Assembly (NCBI RefSeq): GCF_002234375.1
Contig: NZ_NMQV01000005.1
Coordinates: 186,001-250,000, forward strand
Source of the DNA: Pseudomonas fluvialis
Lineage (GTDB): Bacteria > Pseudomonadota > Gammaproteobacteria > Pseudomonadales > Pseudomonadaceae
Direction of reading: 5' to 3'
Length of the DNA stretch: 64,000 nucleotides
In this document: positions 38,263 through 49,307 of the stretch, one piece after another
Layout: every line of letters begins with the position of its first letter
Position numbering within the stretch: the stretch's first letter is position 1
Translations under genes and position numbers: made by a program
The notes under the pieces: generated by a model
The model's database searches: none
The model's input: only the letters and a program-made list of their open reading frames with translations
What the model was told of the DNA's origin: nothing

Positions 38263-41200
38263 CTACTCAAGGATGAACAGGGCCGCCCCGCTGAAACGCG
38301 CAGCGAATGAGGCTGCCGGCATAGGCCGACCAAACAGGTAGCCCTGTACCTGGTCGCAGCCATGCTCGCGCAGGAAGTCCAGCTGCGCCTGCTCTTCGAC
38401 ACCTTCGGCAATCACCCGCAGATTGAGACTGTGCGCCATGGCGATGATGGCGCGGGCAATCTGCGCATCCTGCTCGCCATCGGGAACCCCGTCGACAAAG
38501 CTGCGGTCGATCTTCAGCACATCGATGGGAAACTGCTTGAGGTAGTTGAGCGACGAATAGCCGGTACCGAAGTCATCCACCGCCACCCCCACGCCCAGGC
38601 GCTTGAGGCCACGCAAGACCTGCAGGGTTTCAGCCACATCACGCATCAGGATACTTTCGGTCAGCTCCAGCTCCAGGGCCGCCGGCGCCAGGCCGACCTG
38701 CGCCAGGGTGGCGGCGATCCGCGCCCCCAGCTGGCCATCGGCAAACTGCCGCGCCGACAGGTTGATCGACACCTTGGGTAATTGCAGGCCCGCCATCTGC
38801 CAGGCCTGTAGCTGACGGCAAGCCTCCTGCAACACCCAGTCACCGACCTGCACCACCAGGCCCAACTCCTCCAGCGCCGGCACGAACTCATCGGGGCGCA
38901 CCAGGCCGCGGCGGGGATGTGCCCAGCGCAGCAGAGCCTCGGCCCCGATCAGGCGCTTGCCGTCACCGGAAAACTGCGGCTGGTAGTACAGGCAGAACTG
39001 CCCGGCTTCCAGGGCATGGCGCAGGTCGCTTTCCAACTCCAGGCGCTCCAGCGCGCGGGCGTTCATCTCGGCCTGGTAAAACTGAAAGTTGTTCTTGCCC
39101 TTTTCCTTGGCGTGATACATCGCGGTATCGGCATTCTTCATCAACTGGCTGAGTTCAGTGCCATCCTGCGGGGCCAGCGCGATGCCGACACTGGCACTGA
39201 TGAAGAACTCGCGCCCCTCCAGTACGAAAGCCTGCTGCAGGCGTTCCAGAATACGCTCGGCAACCCGGATGGCCCGGTGCAGCGCCTGGTCGCGGCTTTC
39301 CTGGGCGACCAGCAACAGGGTGAACTCGTCGCCGCCCATGCGCGCCACCGTATCTTCATCGGCCACGCAGGTCAGCAGGCGCTGGGCAACTTCCTTGAGC
39401 ATGCGGTCACCCGCCGCGTGGCCCAGCGAGTCGTTGATCGGTTTGAAGCGGTCCAGGTCGAGGAACATCAATGCCACCCACTGCTCATGCCGTGCAGCAT
39501 GCTGCAGCGCGGTATGCAGGCGGTCCTGGAACAGCGTGCGGTTGGGTAGCTGGGTGAGGTTGTCGTAATAGGCCAGTCGATGGATACGCTGCTCGCTGGC
39601 CTTGCGCTCACTGATGTCGTTGAAGAAACACACGTAGCTGACCAGGTCGCCATCATCATCGCGAATTGCGGTAATCCCGACCCAGGCTGGGAAAGGCTCA
39701 CCCTGTTTGCGGCGCAACCACAACTCCCCCTCCCAGCTGCCTTGCTCGGCCAGGCGCTGGCGGATGAACTGCAGGCTGGCAACCTGCTGGCGGTCAGCCA
39801 TGAGCATGGCCGGTTGCTGGTCGATCACCTCGCCACTGGCAAAACCGCTGATGCGCCCGAAGGTTTCGTTAACCTGCACGATGTAGCCGACCAGGTCGGT
39901 CACCATAATCGCCGCGGTAGAGTGTTCGAACACCGTGGCCGCCATGCGCAGCTGTTTCTCGGCGCGGCGCTGCTGGCTGATGTCGCGCCCCACGCCGAGC
40001 AGGCCGAGCAAGCGCTGTTGTTCGTCCCAGAGCAGGCTGACCCGCAGCTCGACGGGAATCTTCTTGCCATCGGCACGCAGGCAGTCGAGGACGAACACCT
40101 CGGTATTGAAACGCGCCCGCCAGGCCTGCAGGCGCGCCGGCTGTCCCTGCAACTGGCGAACCTGGGCAAGCAGCGCGAGCAGAGGTTGCAGCTGCGCCGG
40201 CACGGCGATCAGGCTGTCGAAACCATGTGCCAGCAGCCAATCGCCATCGTAGCCGAAGAGTTTTTCTGCAGAAGGGCTGACGTAGTTCAGGCGCAGGTCA
40301 CGGTCGGTGGTGACGATCACATCGCTGGTGCTTTCCGCCAGTAGCCGGTAGCGCTGTTCGTTGGCACGCAACGCCTCGCGGGCGGCAATCTGCTCGGTAA
40401 TGTCCTTGGCGATACCGATCAGCCGGCTGACCCGCCCGTTGTGATCGCGACTGAGCGCCTGCTCGCGGATGTCGAACCAGTGCCAGTGCCCGTTACGATG
40501 TCGCCAGCGCAGCTCGAACTGCATCAGCTGGCCATTGCCAATCACCTTCTGCAAATTACGCAGGCGCCCGTACAGCTCCCCGTCGTCGGGGTGCAGCAGT
40601 TTCTCCCAGGGATTGTTGCCCAGCGCACGCCACTGCGCCGTGTCGTAGCCCAACTGCGTCATCAGGTGATTGTTGCTGAACAGCACGCGACGTCCGGGAA
40701 TATCGTGCACATACAACAGGTCGGGCACGGCACGAATCACTTCACCCCAGAAGTGCTCACGCTCGACCAGGGCCAGCTCGCTGCTCTTGCGGCTGCTGAT
40801 GTCACTCATGCTCAGGGTGACCGCATCCAGATCAGCCACGTTATCCGGCAGATTGAGGGTCAGCCACAGGTAGCGCGTCTCCCCCTGGGCAGTACGAATG
40901 CAGCTTTCCATGGCCAGGTGCTGCGGACGCCCGAGCAGTGCCACCAGCAAATGCAGGCGCGCCGAGCCGGCCTCCAGCGGACCATGGTCGATCAGTAGCC
41001 GCCAGGCCTGGCGGGCATCAGCCACCCCCAGCAACTGTTTGCCCAGCTGATTGATCTCGCTGATGCGCAGCAGTTGCAGCAACTCGGCATGACGCTGGCC
41101 ATCCTCCGCCAACCAGTCGAGCAACTGTGCCTGGTCGCGCACCTGCAGTTGTTGCAGGCGCTGACGCAAGGCACTGAGGTCGAGCACGCACAAACCGCAA

Positions 41201-42465
41201 CCGGCCCCCTGGAAAATATCCTGGTAACGCCGCCGGGTGTCATCGAGCACCGCCAGGGCCTGCTGCTGCTCGGTGACATCACGCAACACCCAGACCAGCC
41301 CGAGACGCTCACCAGCATCCTGCAACTCGCTGCGGTGCACGGCAAACAGACGCGTCGTGCCATTTTGCAGCAGCGGCAATAGCTCATCCTCGCTCGACGC
41401 GTCAGCATCCAGCTGCACGCCAGGCAGCAGCTCAGCCAGGCGATACTGGCCGGCCTGGGCGGAGCTCAGGCCAAACATCTGTTCGGCACGCCGATTGAGA
41501 AAACGCAGCTGGCCCTGACAGTCACTGACCAGCACCTGCTCGTCGATCGCCGCCAGAGCACTGGCGGCCTGCAACAGCGAGCGCTGCGAGCCGGCATGCA
41601 ACTCGCGCAGGCGGCGCTGCTCACGCAACAGCGCATAAAGCACCAGCAAGGCCAGCAGCAGGCACAGCACGAAGAACAGCAGCTGCATGGCCAGCGACTG
41701 CCGCCACCCCTGCAACAGGCCGGGTGCCGGACTCAAGGCAATGATCTCGCCATCGCTGTGCGGCAGGGGCAGACGGCGCAGGCTGCGAGCCGCCTGCTCG
41801 GCACTCAGCGGGGCGGGTTGTACACGCCCTCCGCGACTGTGCCAAAGCACTTGCTGGCTGACCTGATCGAACAGCAGCCATTGCGCCTGTTCGCTCTGGC
41901 TGGCCGGCAACCACAACGGCAAGGCCTGCGCATGCATGCGCAACAGCCAGTAGTGCCCCGGACGTTCCGCCTGACGCAGACTCATCTGCAATAACTGCGG
42001 CGCCTCCAGCCAGCTTAGGTAATAGGGCTGCTCACCCTGTCGCTGCCGTATGGTTTGCCACATCTCGACCGGCAAGGCCGGCTCGGCACTGTCCACCAAC
42101 CCTTGTGGGCCAACCCAGGCCAGGCTGTGCAGGTTGGGGAACAGCTGCTGCAGACTGAACAGCAGCTCGTCACGCAGCGCGCCCTGCAGCGGCTGCGCCG
42201 CCTGCCGACTGAGCAGGGCACTGGCTACTTGCGCCTTGAGCTCAAGGGTCAGGCTCACCTGACTGAGCAGTTGCTCGGCACTATCCAGGCTGCGTTGCTG
42301 CGCGGCTTCCTGCGCCTGCCGGTACTGCTGGTGCAGCTGCCAGGCAAGTAGCAACAACATCACCAGCAACAGCACGACCAGCATGCCCTGGTAGGCGCCA
42401 CGCCCCTGGGAGGGAGGCTGAACCGGTGTGGCTGGCATGTGTGCAAGATCGGACAAGGACAACAT
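38263..42465 (-). CDS. Membrane GGDEF-EAL protein with five PAS domains
   Basis: A 1400-residue protein with two membrane helices (about 27-47 and 262-282) flanking a periplasmic CHASE-like sensor region, five PAS domains, a GGDEF domain with intact GGDEF (near residue 1044), and a C-terminal EAL domain with EALLRWAHP and [27 protein letters not shown] (metal and catalytic residues present). Synthesis and degradation of c-di-GMP are both possible. The ATG at 42465 is chosen; a GTG at 42522 and an ATG at 42438 are alternatives, with no strong SD for any. Multiple PAS domains imply redox, oxygen or ligand sensing. Confidence 0.9.
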   Translation of the reverse strand: MLSLSDLAHMPATPVQPPSQGRGAYQGMLVVLLLVMLLLLAWQLHQQYRQAQEAAQQRSLDSAEQLLSQVSLTLELKAQVASALLSRQAAQPLQGALRDELLFSLQQLFPNLHSLAWVGPQGLVDSAEPALPVEMWQTIRQRQGEQPYYLSWLEAPQLLQMSLRQAERPGHYWLLRMHAQALPLWLPASQSEQAQWLLFDQVSQQVLWHSRGGRVQPAPLSAEQAARSLRRLPLPHSDGEIIALSPAPGLLQGWRQSLAMQLLFFVLCLLLALLVLYALLREQRRLRELHAGSQRSLLQAASALAAIDEQVLVSDCQGQLRFLNRRAEQMFGLSSAQAGQYRLAELLPGVQLDADASSEDELLPLLQNGTTRLFAVHRSELQDAGERLGLVWVLRDVTEQQQALAVLDDTRRRYQDIFQGAGCGLCVLDLSALRQRLQQLQVRDQAQLLDWLAEDGQRHAELLQLLRISEINQLGKQLLGVADARQAWRLLIDHGPLEAGSARLHLLVALLGRPQHLAMESCIRTAQGETRYLWLTLNLPDNVADLDAVTLSMSDISSRKSSELALVEREHFWGEVIRAVPDLLYVHDIPGRRVLFSNNHLMTQLGYDTAQWRALGNNPWEKLLHPDDGELYGRLRNLQKVIGNGQLMQFELRWRHRNGHWHWFDIREQALSRDHNGRVSRLIGIAKDITEQIAAREALRANEQRYRLLAESTSDVIVTTDRDLRLNYVSPSAEKLFGYDGDWLLAHGFDSLIAVPAQLQPLLALLAQVRQLQGQPARLQAWRARFNTEVFVLDCLRADGKKIPVELRVSLLWDEQQRLLGLLGVGRDISQQRRAEKQLRMAATVFEHSTAAIMVTDLVGYIVQVNETFGRISGFASGEVIDQQPAMLMADRQQVASLQFIRQRLAEQGSWEGELWLRRKQGEPFPAWVGITAIRDDDGDLVSYVCFFNDISERKASEQRIHRLAYYDNLTQLPNRTLFQDRLHTALQHAARHEQWVALMFLDLDRFKPINDSLGHAAGDRMLKEVAQRLLTCVADEDTVARMGGDEFTLLLVAQESRDQALHRAIRVAERILERLQQAFVLEGREFFISASVGIALAPQDGTELSQLMKNADTAMYHAKEKGKNNFQFYQAEMNARALERLELESDLRHALEAGQFCLYYQPQFSGDGKRLIGAEALLRWAHPRRGLVRPDEFVPALEELGLVVQVGDWVLQEACRQLQAWQMAGLQLPKVSINLSARQFADGQLGARIAATLAQVGLAPAALELELTESILMRDVAETLQVLRGLKRLGVGVAVDDFGTGYSSLNYLKQFPIDVLKIDRSFVDGVPDGEQDAQIARAIIAMAHSLNLRVIAEGVEEQAQLDFLREHGCDQVQGYLFGRPMPAASFAARFSGAALFILE

Positions 42466-42575
42466 TCCCGTAGTCAGCCGGCAGGCACCGGATGAATTGA
42501 TACATGAAGAAGGCAAACCCACGCCCGGCGCATGGCCGGAGGCTTACAGAAAAAGCAAAAACAATGCCGCATCGC

Positions 42576-42789
42576 ACGGCCTGCTAGCAGGTCGTTGAAA
42601 AACGTAGGCGAGGCAGGCAAGACAAGGCGAAAACGGCCGCAACGTAGCGAAGCGGAGTAATAGCCGCAGGCTGGCCCGCAGGGCGAACGCAGTGAGTCAA
42701 AAGCGCAGTTTACGTGTTGTAAATGAGCATTTTGAGGCTGTTTTCAACGCTGTATTGCCAACGCAGGTAGTTTTCCAACGGCCTGCTAG
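42576..42789. repeat. MITE-like inverted-repeat element, non-coding
   Basis: The ends are imperfect inverted repeats of about 20 bp: CTAGCAGGTCGTTGAAAAAC at 42584-42603 and its near-complement at 42770-42789. ACGGCCTGCTAG (12 bp) occurs as a direct repeat at 42576-42587 and 42778-42789, and the left end includes the perfect palindrome CCTGCTAGCAGG. The interior is non-coding and distinctive. The element fills most of the 533-bp divergent gap between the GGDEF-EAL gene and ettA. It probably belongs to a dispersed Pseudomonas repeat family; this is recollection, not a search. The rest of the gap (42790-42998) holds the ettA promoter region, where I see nothing definite. Confidence 0.7.
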
Positions 42790-42998
42790 ACACAGGCAGC
42801 ACCACCAGTCTGACCATCCGGCACATCAGGGGTTGCCTGCCAACCTGCAAGAATGCCGATTTCACCGGCAAAGTGCCAGCCGCAGGCGCCGGGTGGTTTG
42901 CCCTGTCTGGCGCATTCCGGTAGCTTTGCGCCACGCGCGCGCGGGCGAGCCAATCGCCGCCAACGCGCTTTAATTTCAGATCGCTAGCAAGGTCCGTC

Positions 42999-44666
42999 AT
43001 GGCTCAATACGTCTACAGCATGCATCGGGTGAGCAAGGTCGTTCCCCCCAAGCGTGAAATTCTCAAGGACATCTCTCTGTCGTTTTTCCCTGGCGCCAAG
43101 ATCGGTGTGCTGGGCCTGAACGGCGCGGGTAAATCTACCCTGCTGCGCATCATGGCCGGCGTCGATACCGAGATCGACGGCGAGGCCCGGCCGATGCCGG
43201 GCATCAAGGTCGGCTACCTGCCGCAGGAGCCGCAGCTCGACCCCAGCAAGACGGTGCGCGACATCGTCGAAGAGGCCGTAGGCGAGATCAAGCAAGCCCA
43301 GGCGCGCCTCGACGAGGTGTACGCCGCCTACGCCGAGCCGGATGCCGACTTCGATGCGCTGGCCGCCGAGCAGGCCAAGCTGGAAGCCATCCTGCAGGCC
43401 TCCGACGGCCACAACCTGGAGCGCCAGCTGGAAGTGGCCGCCGACGCTCTGCGCCTGCCGCCATGGGACGCCAAGATCGAACACCTGTCCGGTGGCGAGA
43501 AGCGCCGCGTGGCGCTGTGCCGCCTGCTGCTGTCGGCACCCGACATGCTGCTGCTGGACGAACCGACTAACCACCTGGACGCCGATTCGGTGGCCTGGCT
43601 GGAGCGCTTCCTGCACGACTTCCCCGGCACCGTGGTAGCCATTACCCACGACCGTTACTTCCTCGACAACGTCGCCGGCTGGATTCTCGAGCTCGACCGT
43701 GGCCACGGCATCCCCTACGAGGGCAACTACTCCGGCTGGCTGGAATCCAAGGCCAACCGCCTGGCCCAGGAAGCCAAGGCCGAAGCCTCGCACGCCAAGG
43801 CCATGAAGGCCGAACTGGAATGGGTACGCCAGGGCGCCAAGGCGCGTCAGGCCAAGTCCAAGGCGCGCCTGCAACGCTTCGAGGAAATGCAGTCGCAGGA
43901 ATTCCAGAAGCGCAGCGAAACCAACGAGATCTACATCCCGGCCGGCCCGCGCCTGGGCGACAAGGTCATCGACTTCCATAACGTGTCGAAGTCCTTCGGT
44001 GATCGCGTGCTGATCGACGACCTGTCCTTCAGCATCCCCAAAGGCGCCATCGTCGGCGTGATCGGCGGCAACGGTGCCGGCAAGTCGACCCTGCTGCGCA
44101 TGATCACCGGCAAGGAGCAGCCGGATTCCGGGACCATCGAGATCGGTGAAACCGTGCAGATCGCCAGCGTCGAACAGAGCCGCGACATGCTCGACGGCAG
44201 CAAAACCGTGTGGGAGCAGATCTCCGACGGCTTCGACATGATCAAGGTGGGCAATTACGAGGTGCCGTCGCGCGGCTACGTCGGGCGCTTCAACTTCAAG
44301 GGCGCCGACCAGCAGAAGTTCGTCAAGGACCTCTCCGGCGGTGAGCGCGGCCGCCTGCACATGGCCCTGACCCTCAAGCAGGGCGGCAACGTGCTGCTGC
44401 TCGACGAACCGTCCAACGACCTCGACGTGGAAACCCTGCGCGCCCTGGAAGAAGCGCTGCTGGACTTCCCCGGCGCGGCCATCGTGATTTCCCACGATCG
44501 CTGGTTCCTCGACCGTATCGCCACGCACATCCTCTCCTACGAGGACGACGGCAAGGTCAACTTCTTCGAAGGCAACTACAGCGAATTCGAAGCCGACCGC
44601 AAGAAGCGCCTGGGCGATGCCGCTGCGCAGCCGCACCGCGTACGCTACAAGAAGCTAGCCCAATAA
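42999..44666 (+). CDS. ettA: EttA, ABC-F energy-dependent translational throttle
   Basis: EttA binds the ribosome E site and gates the first peptide bond according to the ATP/ADP ratio. The 555-residue protein contains two ABC domains: Walker A GLNGAGKST (39-47) and GGNGAGKST (about 355-363), signatures LSGGEKRRVALC and LSGGERGRLHMA, a P-site tRNA interaction motif (linker rich in Lys/Arg, near 260-320) and no membrane segments. Very biased codon use suggests high expression. A terminator follows. Confidence 0.95.
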   Translation: MAQYVYSMHRVSKVVPPKREILKDISLSFFPGAKIGVLGLNGAGKSTLLRIMAGVDTEIDGEARPMPGIKVGYLPQEPQLDPSKTVRDIVEEAVGEIKQAQARLDEVYAAYAEPDADFDALAAEQAKLEAILQASDGHNLERQLEVAADALRLPPWDAKIEHLSGGEKRRVALCRLLLSAPDMLLLDEPTNHLDADSVAWLERFLHDFPGTVVAITHDRYFLDNVAGWILELDRGHGIPYEGNYSGWLESKANRLAQEAKAEASHAKAMKAELEWVRQGAKARQAKSKARLQRFEEMQSQEFQKRSETNEIYIPAGPRLGDKVIDFHNVSKSFGDRVLIDDLSFSIPKGAIVGVIGGNGAGKSTLLRMITGKEQPDSGTIEIGETVQIASVEQSRDMLDGSKTVWEQISDGFDMIKVGNYEVPSRGYVGRFNFKGADQQKFVKDLSGGERGRLHMALTLKQGGNVLLLDEPSNDLDVETLRALEEALLDFPGAAIVISHDRWFLDRIATHILSYEDDGKVNFFEGNYSEFEADRKKRLGDAAAQPHRVRYKKLAQ

Positions 44667-44685
44667 AAGGGCGCAAGCCGCACCG

Positions 44686-44714
44686 AAACGGAGCCTTAAT
44701 GGCTCCGTTTTTTC
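44686..44714 (+). terminator. Rho-independent terminator after ettA
   Basis: A ten-base stem AAACGGAGCC / GGCTCCGTTT with a five-base loop runs into six T residues. Confidence 0.9.
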
Positions 44715-44761
44715 TTGTTTTCACACAAGCTTTTATGTTTTTGCACCAAAAAAGTACATGA

Positions 44762-46192
<1,431 letters not shown>

Positions 46193-46201
46193 CCCCGCCG
46201 A

Positions 46202-46234
46202 CGCCTGCCCGAGCCATCTGGCCCCGGGCAGGCG
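46202..46234. terminator. Possible bidirectional terminator between gdhA and the DUF4105 gene
   Basis: A ten-base inverted repeat CGCCTGCCCG / CGGGCAGGCG lies in the 50-bp gap between two convergent genes. No U-tract is visible on either side, so it may act weakly or only stabilise 3' ends. Confidence 0.4.
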
Positions 46235-46242
46235 CTCCCCGC

Positions 46243-48087
46243 TCAATAGTGATACCAGCGCAGCTGTAGCTGCACCTCGTTCTGCGCTGGCGTCCACTGA
46301 CTAAACTCACGGCGCGCCGCCAGGCGTAGCGCCAGATCAGCACCCAACTCCCACTGCTGTTGCAGCGCCAGACTGCGGCGTACCTCGCCATTGGCAAAGT
46401 AGTCGCCACGCCCCTCGAGGCTCAGATTACCCAGCCCGTTGCGCCACAAGATCCCCGTATTGAAACCCACCGCCGGCTCCAGCAGGTTGCCGAACTGGGC
46501 ATTGTGCTCAACCCGCGCCGTACCCATAGCGAAGCCCAGCAGCCTCTCGCTCAGTTGCCAGCTGCCGCCGGCACCCCCGCTGAGATGCCCGACCAGCTCG
46601 CGCTGGCCGTCCTCGCCCGGCACACGCTCCAGGCCGCCGCCGACCTGCCAGCTGATCGGCTGCAACAGGCGGTTGCGCGGAGTCAGCGAGCGAATATTGG
46701 CCAGGTCCAGGCGCTGCAGCTGCCAGTGGTTGCCTTCGTACTGACGCACCTGCATCCCCAGGATCTCGATCTGCGCACCCAACGGGAAGCCCTGCGCGTT
46801 GTCGTTGAGGTCGTGATAGGCCATGCGCAAGCCGTACTCGGCGTAGCTGCGCCCCTCCTGGCTACCCAGGGCAAGTTGCCAGGTACGTGACTGATGCCCC
46901 TCTTCCGGCAACCCCGGCCGCTCGACCTGCAAGGGCTCGGGAGGGTTGCGGTTGATGGACTGCAACAGACGCAGGCTGCGCTGTGCCACCTGGCTGTCAC
47001 GCGCCTCACCCGTCGCCTGGTAGCGCAGCAAACGATAGGCGGTATCCTGCACCTGGGCCTGACGCGGCAAGGGCAGCGCGCGGAACTGTGCGTCCTCCAG
47101 CCGGGCAGGATCATCGGCCAGGCGCAGAGCCCAATCTTGTTCAGTGGCGTCCAGCCCGGCACTGCGGGTCAGCAGTTCACGCTCGCGCGACGGCCGGTAG
47201 TCGATCTGCTCGACCAGCCCCGCCTGCTTGACGGCCTTGACCGTATCGGCGGGAATCGCGGTCAGCGGGAACTGCTCGGTCAGCCGCAGGCCGGGACGGG
47301 CAATCTCGAGGAGTTCCAGCAGGCGATAGGAGCAGTTTTCGTCAAAGAAGTAATAGTCGAAGCGAACCTGCTTGAGTTCCCAGACATGCTCGACCATGCG
47401 CTGGGTTTCCTCGGCCGAGAGATTCAGCCGGTACTCCCACAAGTCACGGTTTTCCAGACGACTGTACTCGCTGAGTTTCTCGCGGTAGGGCAGCAGGGCA
47501 AACAGCCCGGGGTAGCCACCCATCAGGCCTTTCCAGGCATACAGGATGCTGTTGTCGCTACCCTCGATATAGGCGCCGAAATTCAGCGCATAGCTGAGCA
47601 TCGCCGTGCTTTGCGCAAAGTCTGGCGGGTCGATGCGCAGCAACGTGTGTCCGAACATCGACGAAGGACTATTCAGGTAGGCCGCGGGGAATACCAAAAC
47701 CGTGCTGTGCGGATTGACGTCGGCCAGCCAGGCTTCGTATTCACTGCAGGTCACCGCCGGCAGATCATCCAGCTGCAACTGCTCGCGCAGCCAGCGGGTA
47801 CGCGCCGGGTAGCGGCACTGCGCATGCTGATCGGCGTCGCTCAGCGGCGCGTACAGGGCCGCCAGGGTCGCACGCAGTTCGGCCTGCGGATCGTGCGCGC
47901 CCTGCTCGGCGAGGAAAAACTGCGCATCGTCGACATGGCTACGCCAGCCACCCAGGCGCGCCGCTTCGTAATGTCCCAGTGCCAGCCAGAACGGCTGTTC
48001 AGCCAGTTCGGCCAGAGGCAACGCGGACGCAGCCGCCTGAGCGCCGCCAGCGCTGGCCAGGAGCAGCGGCAAGAAAAATCTTCGCAT
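46243..48087 (-). CDS. DUF4105 (Lnb N-terminal-like) periplasmic/outer-membrane protein
   Basis: A 614-residue secreted protein with a signal peptide (MRRFFLPLLLASAGGAQA). The N-terminal half carries the DUF4105 domain, seen in SPSSMFGHTLLRIDPP near residue 145 and FDENCSYRLLELLE near 255, reminiscent of a papain-like/NlpC fold. The C-terminal half has amphipathic strand repeats that could form a beta-barrel (ends QLQLRWYHY, aromatic-terminal). It lies 70 bp downstream of a DUF3015 gene on the same strand, so the two probably form an operon. Function unknown. Confidence 0.8.
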   Translation of the reverse strand: MRRFFLPLLLASAGGAQAAASALPLAELAEQPFWLALGHYEAARLGGWRSHVDDAQFFLAEQGAHDPQAELRATLAALYAPLSDADQHAQCRYPARTRWLREQLQLDDLPAVTCSEYEAWLADVNPHSTVLVFPAAYLNSPSSMFGHTLLRIDPPDFAQSTAMLSYALNFGAYIEGSDNSILYAWKGLMGGYPGLFALLPYREKLSEYSRLENRDLWEYRLNLSAEETQRMVEHVWELKQVRFDYYFFDENCSYRLLELLEIARPGLRLTEQFPLTAIPADTVKAVKQAGLVEQIDYRPSRERELLTRSAGLDATEQDWALRLADDPARLEDAQFRALPLPRQAQVQDTAYRLLRYQATGEARDSQVAQRSLRLLQSINRNPPEPLQVERPGLPEEGHQSRTWQLALGSQEGRSYAEYGLRMAYHDLNDNAQGFPLGAQIEILGMQVRQYEGNHWQLQRLDLANIRSLTPRNRLLQPISWQVGGGLERVPGEDGQRELVGHLSGGAGGSWQLSERLLGFAMGTARVEHNAQFGNLLEPAVGFNTGILWRNGLGNLSLEGRGDYFANGEVRRSLALQQQWELGADLALRLAARREFSQWTPAQNEVQLQLRWYHY

Positions 48088-48157
48088 GGGGGGACAACCG
48101 GAAAAAGCAGCGGCGACCGATGTGCACCGGCCGCCGCGGGGAGGGTCAGAACGCCAA

Positions 48158-48646
48158 TCAGGCCTGCTTGGCGTACTTGGCCAGGCGCGCGTCAGCCTTC
48201 AGCACGGCCAGCGTGGCTTCATGCACCTGCTGCTCGTTGACATCGGCAGCGCTGAAAATCTCGCTGAAGTGCGCCTGGGTCACCGCGGCAAAATGCGCGC
48301 GGTCTTCCGGCGCCACGCCCAGTACCACGGCATAGGTGGTCAGCGCTTCGCCTTCACCCTTGGCCATGTCTTCGGACAGCTCGTCCATGATGCCGCTGAG
48401 TACCAGCATCGGCTTGCCACCGTAGGTCAGTACGCCGCTGGTGGAGCAGCCGTTGGTGCCCGAGGTCATGCCGAAGGTGGCGTTGCCCGAGGTGCCGTTA
48501 GTGGTGGAGGCGACAAAGTGCGAGGGCATGCCGCTGTGGCCCTTGAACAGCATGTTGCCCCAGCCACAGTTCGGGCCGCCCGGAGCCTCGGCAAAGGCGC
48601 TGGCGGAGGTGACTGCAAGCAAGCTAGCAAACAGAACTCGTTTCAT
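48158..48646 (-). CDS. DUF3015 periplasmic protein
   Basis: A 162-residue protein with a signal peptide (cleaved near ASAFA, residue 19) followed by CGWGNMLFKGHSGMPSHFVASTTNGTSGNATFGMTSGTNGC, characteristic of the DUF3015 family of small exported proteins. The ATG at 48646 has AAGAGA nine bases upstream. The two cysteines could form a disulfide. Function unknown; likely cotranscribed with the DUF4105 gene. Confidence 0.85.
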   Translation of the reverse strand: MKRVLFASLLAVTSASAFAEAPGGPNCGWGNMLFKGHSGMPSHFVASTTNGTSGNATFGMTSGTNGCSTSGVLTYGGKPMLVLSGIMDELSEDMAKGEGEALTTYAVVLGVAPEDRAHFAAVTQAHFSEIFSAADVNEQQVHEATLAVLKADARLAKYAKQA

Positions 48647-48838
48647 ATGCTGATCTCTTCTTCTGGTCATGGGGTCGGCGTCATTGCCAACCTGTGTGTC
48701 AGCATTTTGCAAGCGCCGCGCCCTGTCAAGGCGCAGAGCCGGCAATAGCCCGCAAAATACAACGTTTGATCCATGTCACGGCGCCCATCACCACACGCGC
48801 CACACTGATAGCACTCTCCTGCACACCGAGGTGCCCGC

Positions 48839-49162
48839 ATGTCTACGTTCGACCCCGCCGCCGCACTGGAACAACTGCTTGCCGAATACAGCCAGCGCGC
48901 TGCGGCGATTCGCCACGACCTTGGCAAGGCGCACGCTGCCGACTTCGCCGAACAGGCCGTGGAACGGCAAAACGACGAGGTACTCAATGCCCTGCTCGCC
49001 GAAGCGGAAGCCGGCATGCGCCTGGTGGGCCTGGCCCGCCTACGCCTGGCCGAGGGCCGCTACGGCCTGTGCCAGCGCTGCGGTGAAGCCATCAGTCCCG
49101 CCCGCCTGCAAGCCCTGCCGGCGGCGGAATACTGCCTGCACTGCGCCGACCAGGCGAGCTGA
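48839..49162 (+). CDS. Small TraR/DksA-type zinc-finger protein
   Basis: A 107-residue protein with an N-terminal helical region (EQLLAEYSQRAAAIRHDLGKAHAADFAEQAVERQNDE) and a C-terminal CxxC...CxxC zinc finger (CQRCGEAISPARLQ...YCLHC). It is shorter than DksA and lacks the DPADRAS tip motif, but keeps an acidic tip with AEQAVERQND. This places it with TraR/YbiI-like factors that could bind the RNA polymerase secondary channel; role unproven. It is adjacent to a Lon-like protease gene. Confidence 0.85.
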   Translation: MSTFDPAAALEQLLAEYSQRAAAIRHDLGKAHAADFAEQAVERQNDEVLNALLAEAEAGMRLVGLARLRLAEGRYGLCQRCGEAISPARLQALPAAEYCLHCADQAS

Positions 49163-49307
49163 CAGGCCTCGGGAAACGCCGGCAAGGACGCTCCAGGCTG
49201 CCTGAGTGCAGCCGGCCAACCTTGCTGGCGGGGCAGGTGACGGCCAGAATGTTCGCCCAATGCAGTGATGTGCCTGCGCATTCGCCCCACCGCCCCCAGG
49301 ATTCACC

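Noticed and set aside
42692-43000. Overlapping short ORFs on both strands downstream of the inverted-repeat element (plus-strand start 42692, minus-strand start 43000)
   Set aside because: They span the MITE-like element end and the ettA promoter. Neither has an RBS, a domain or expected codon use.
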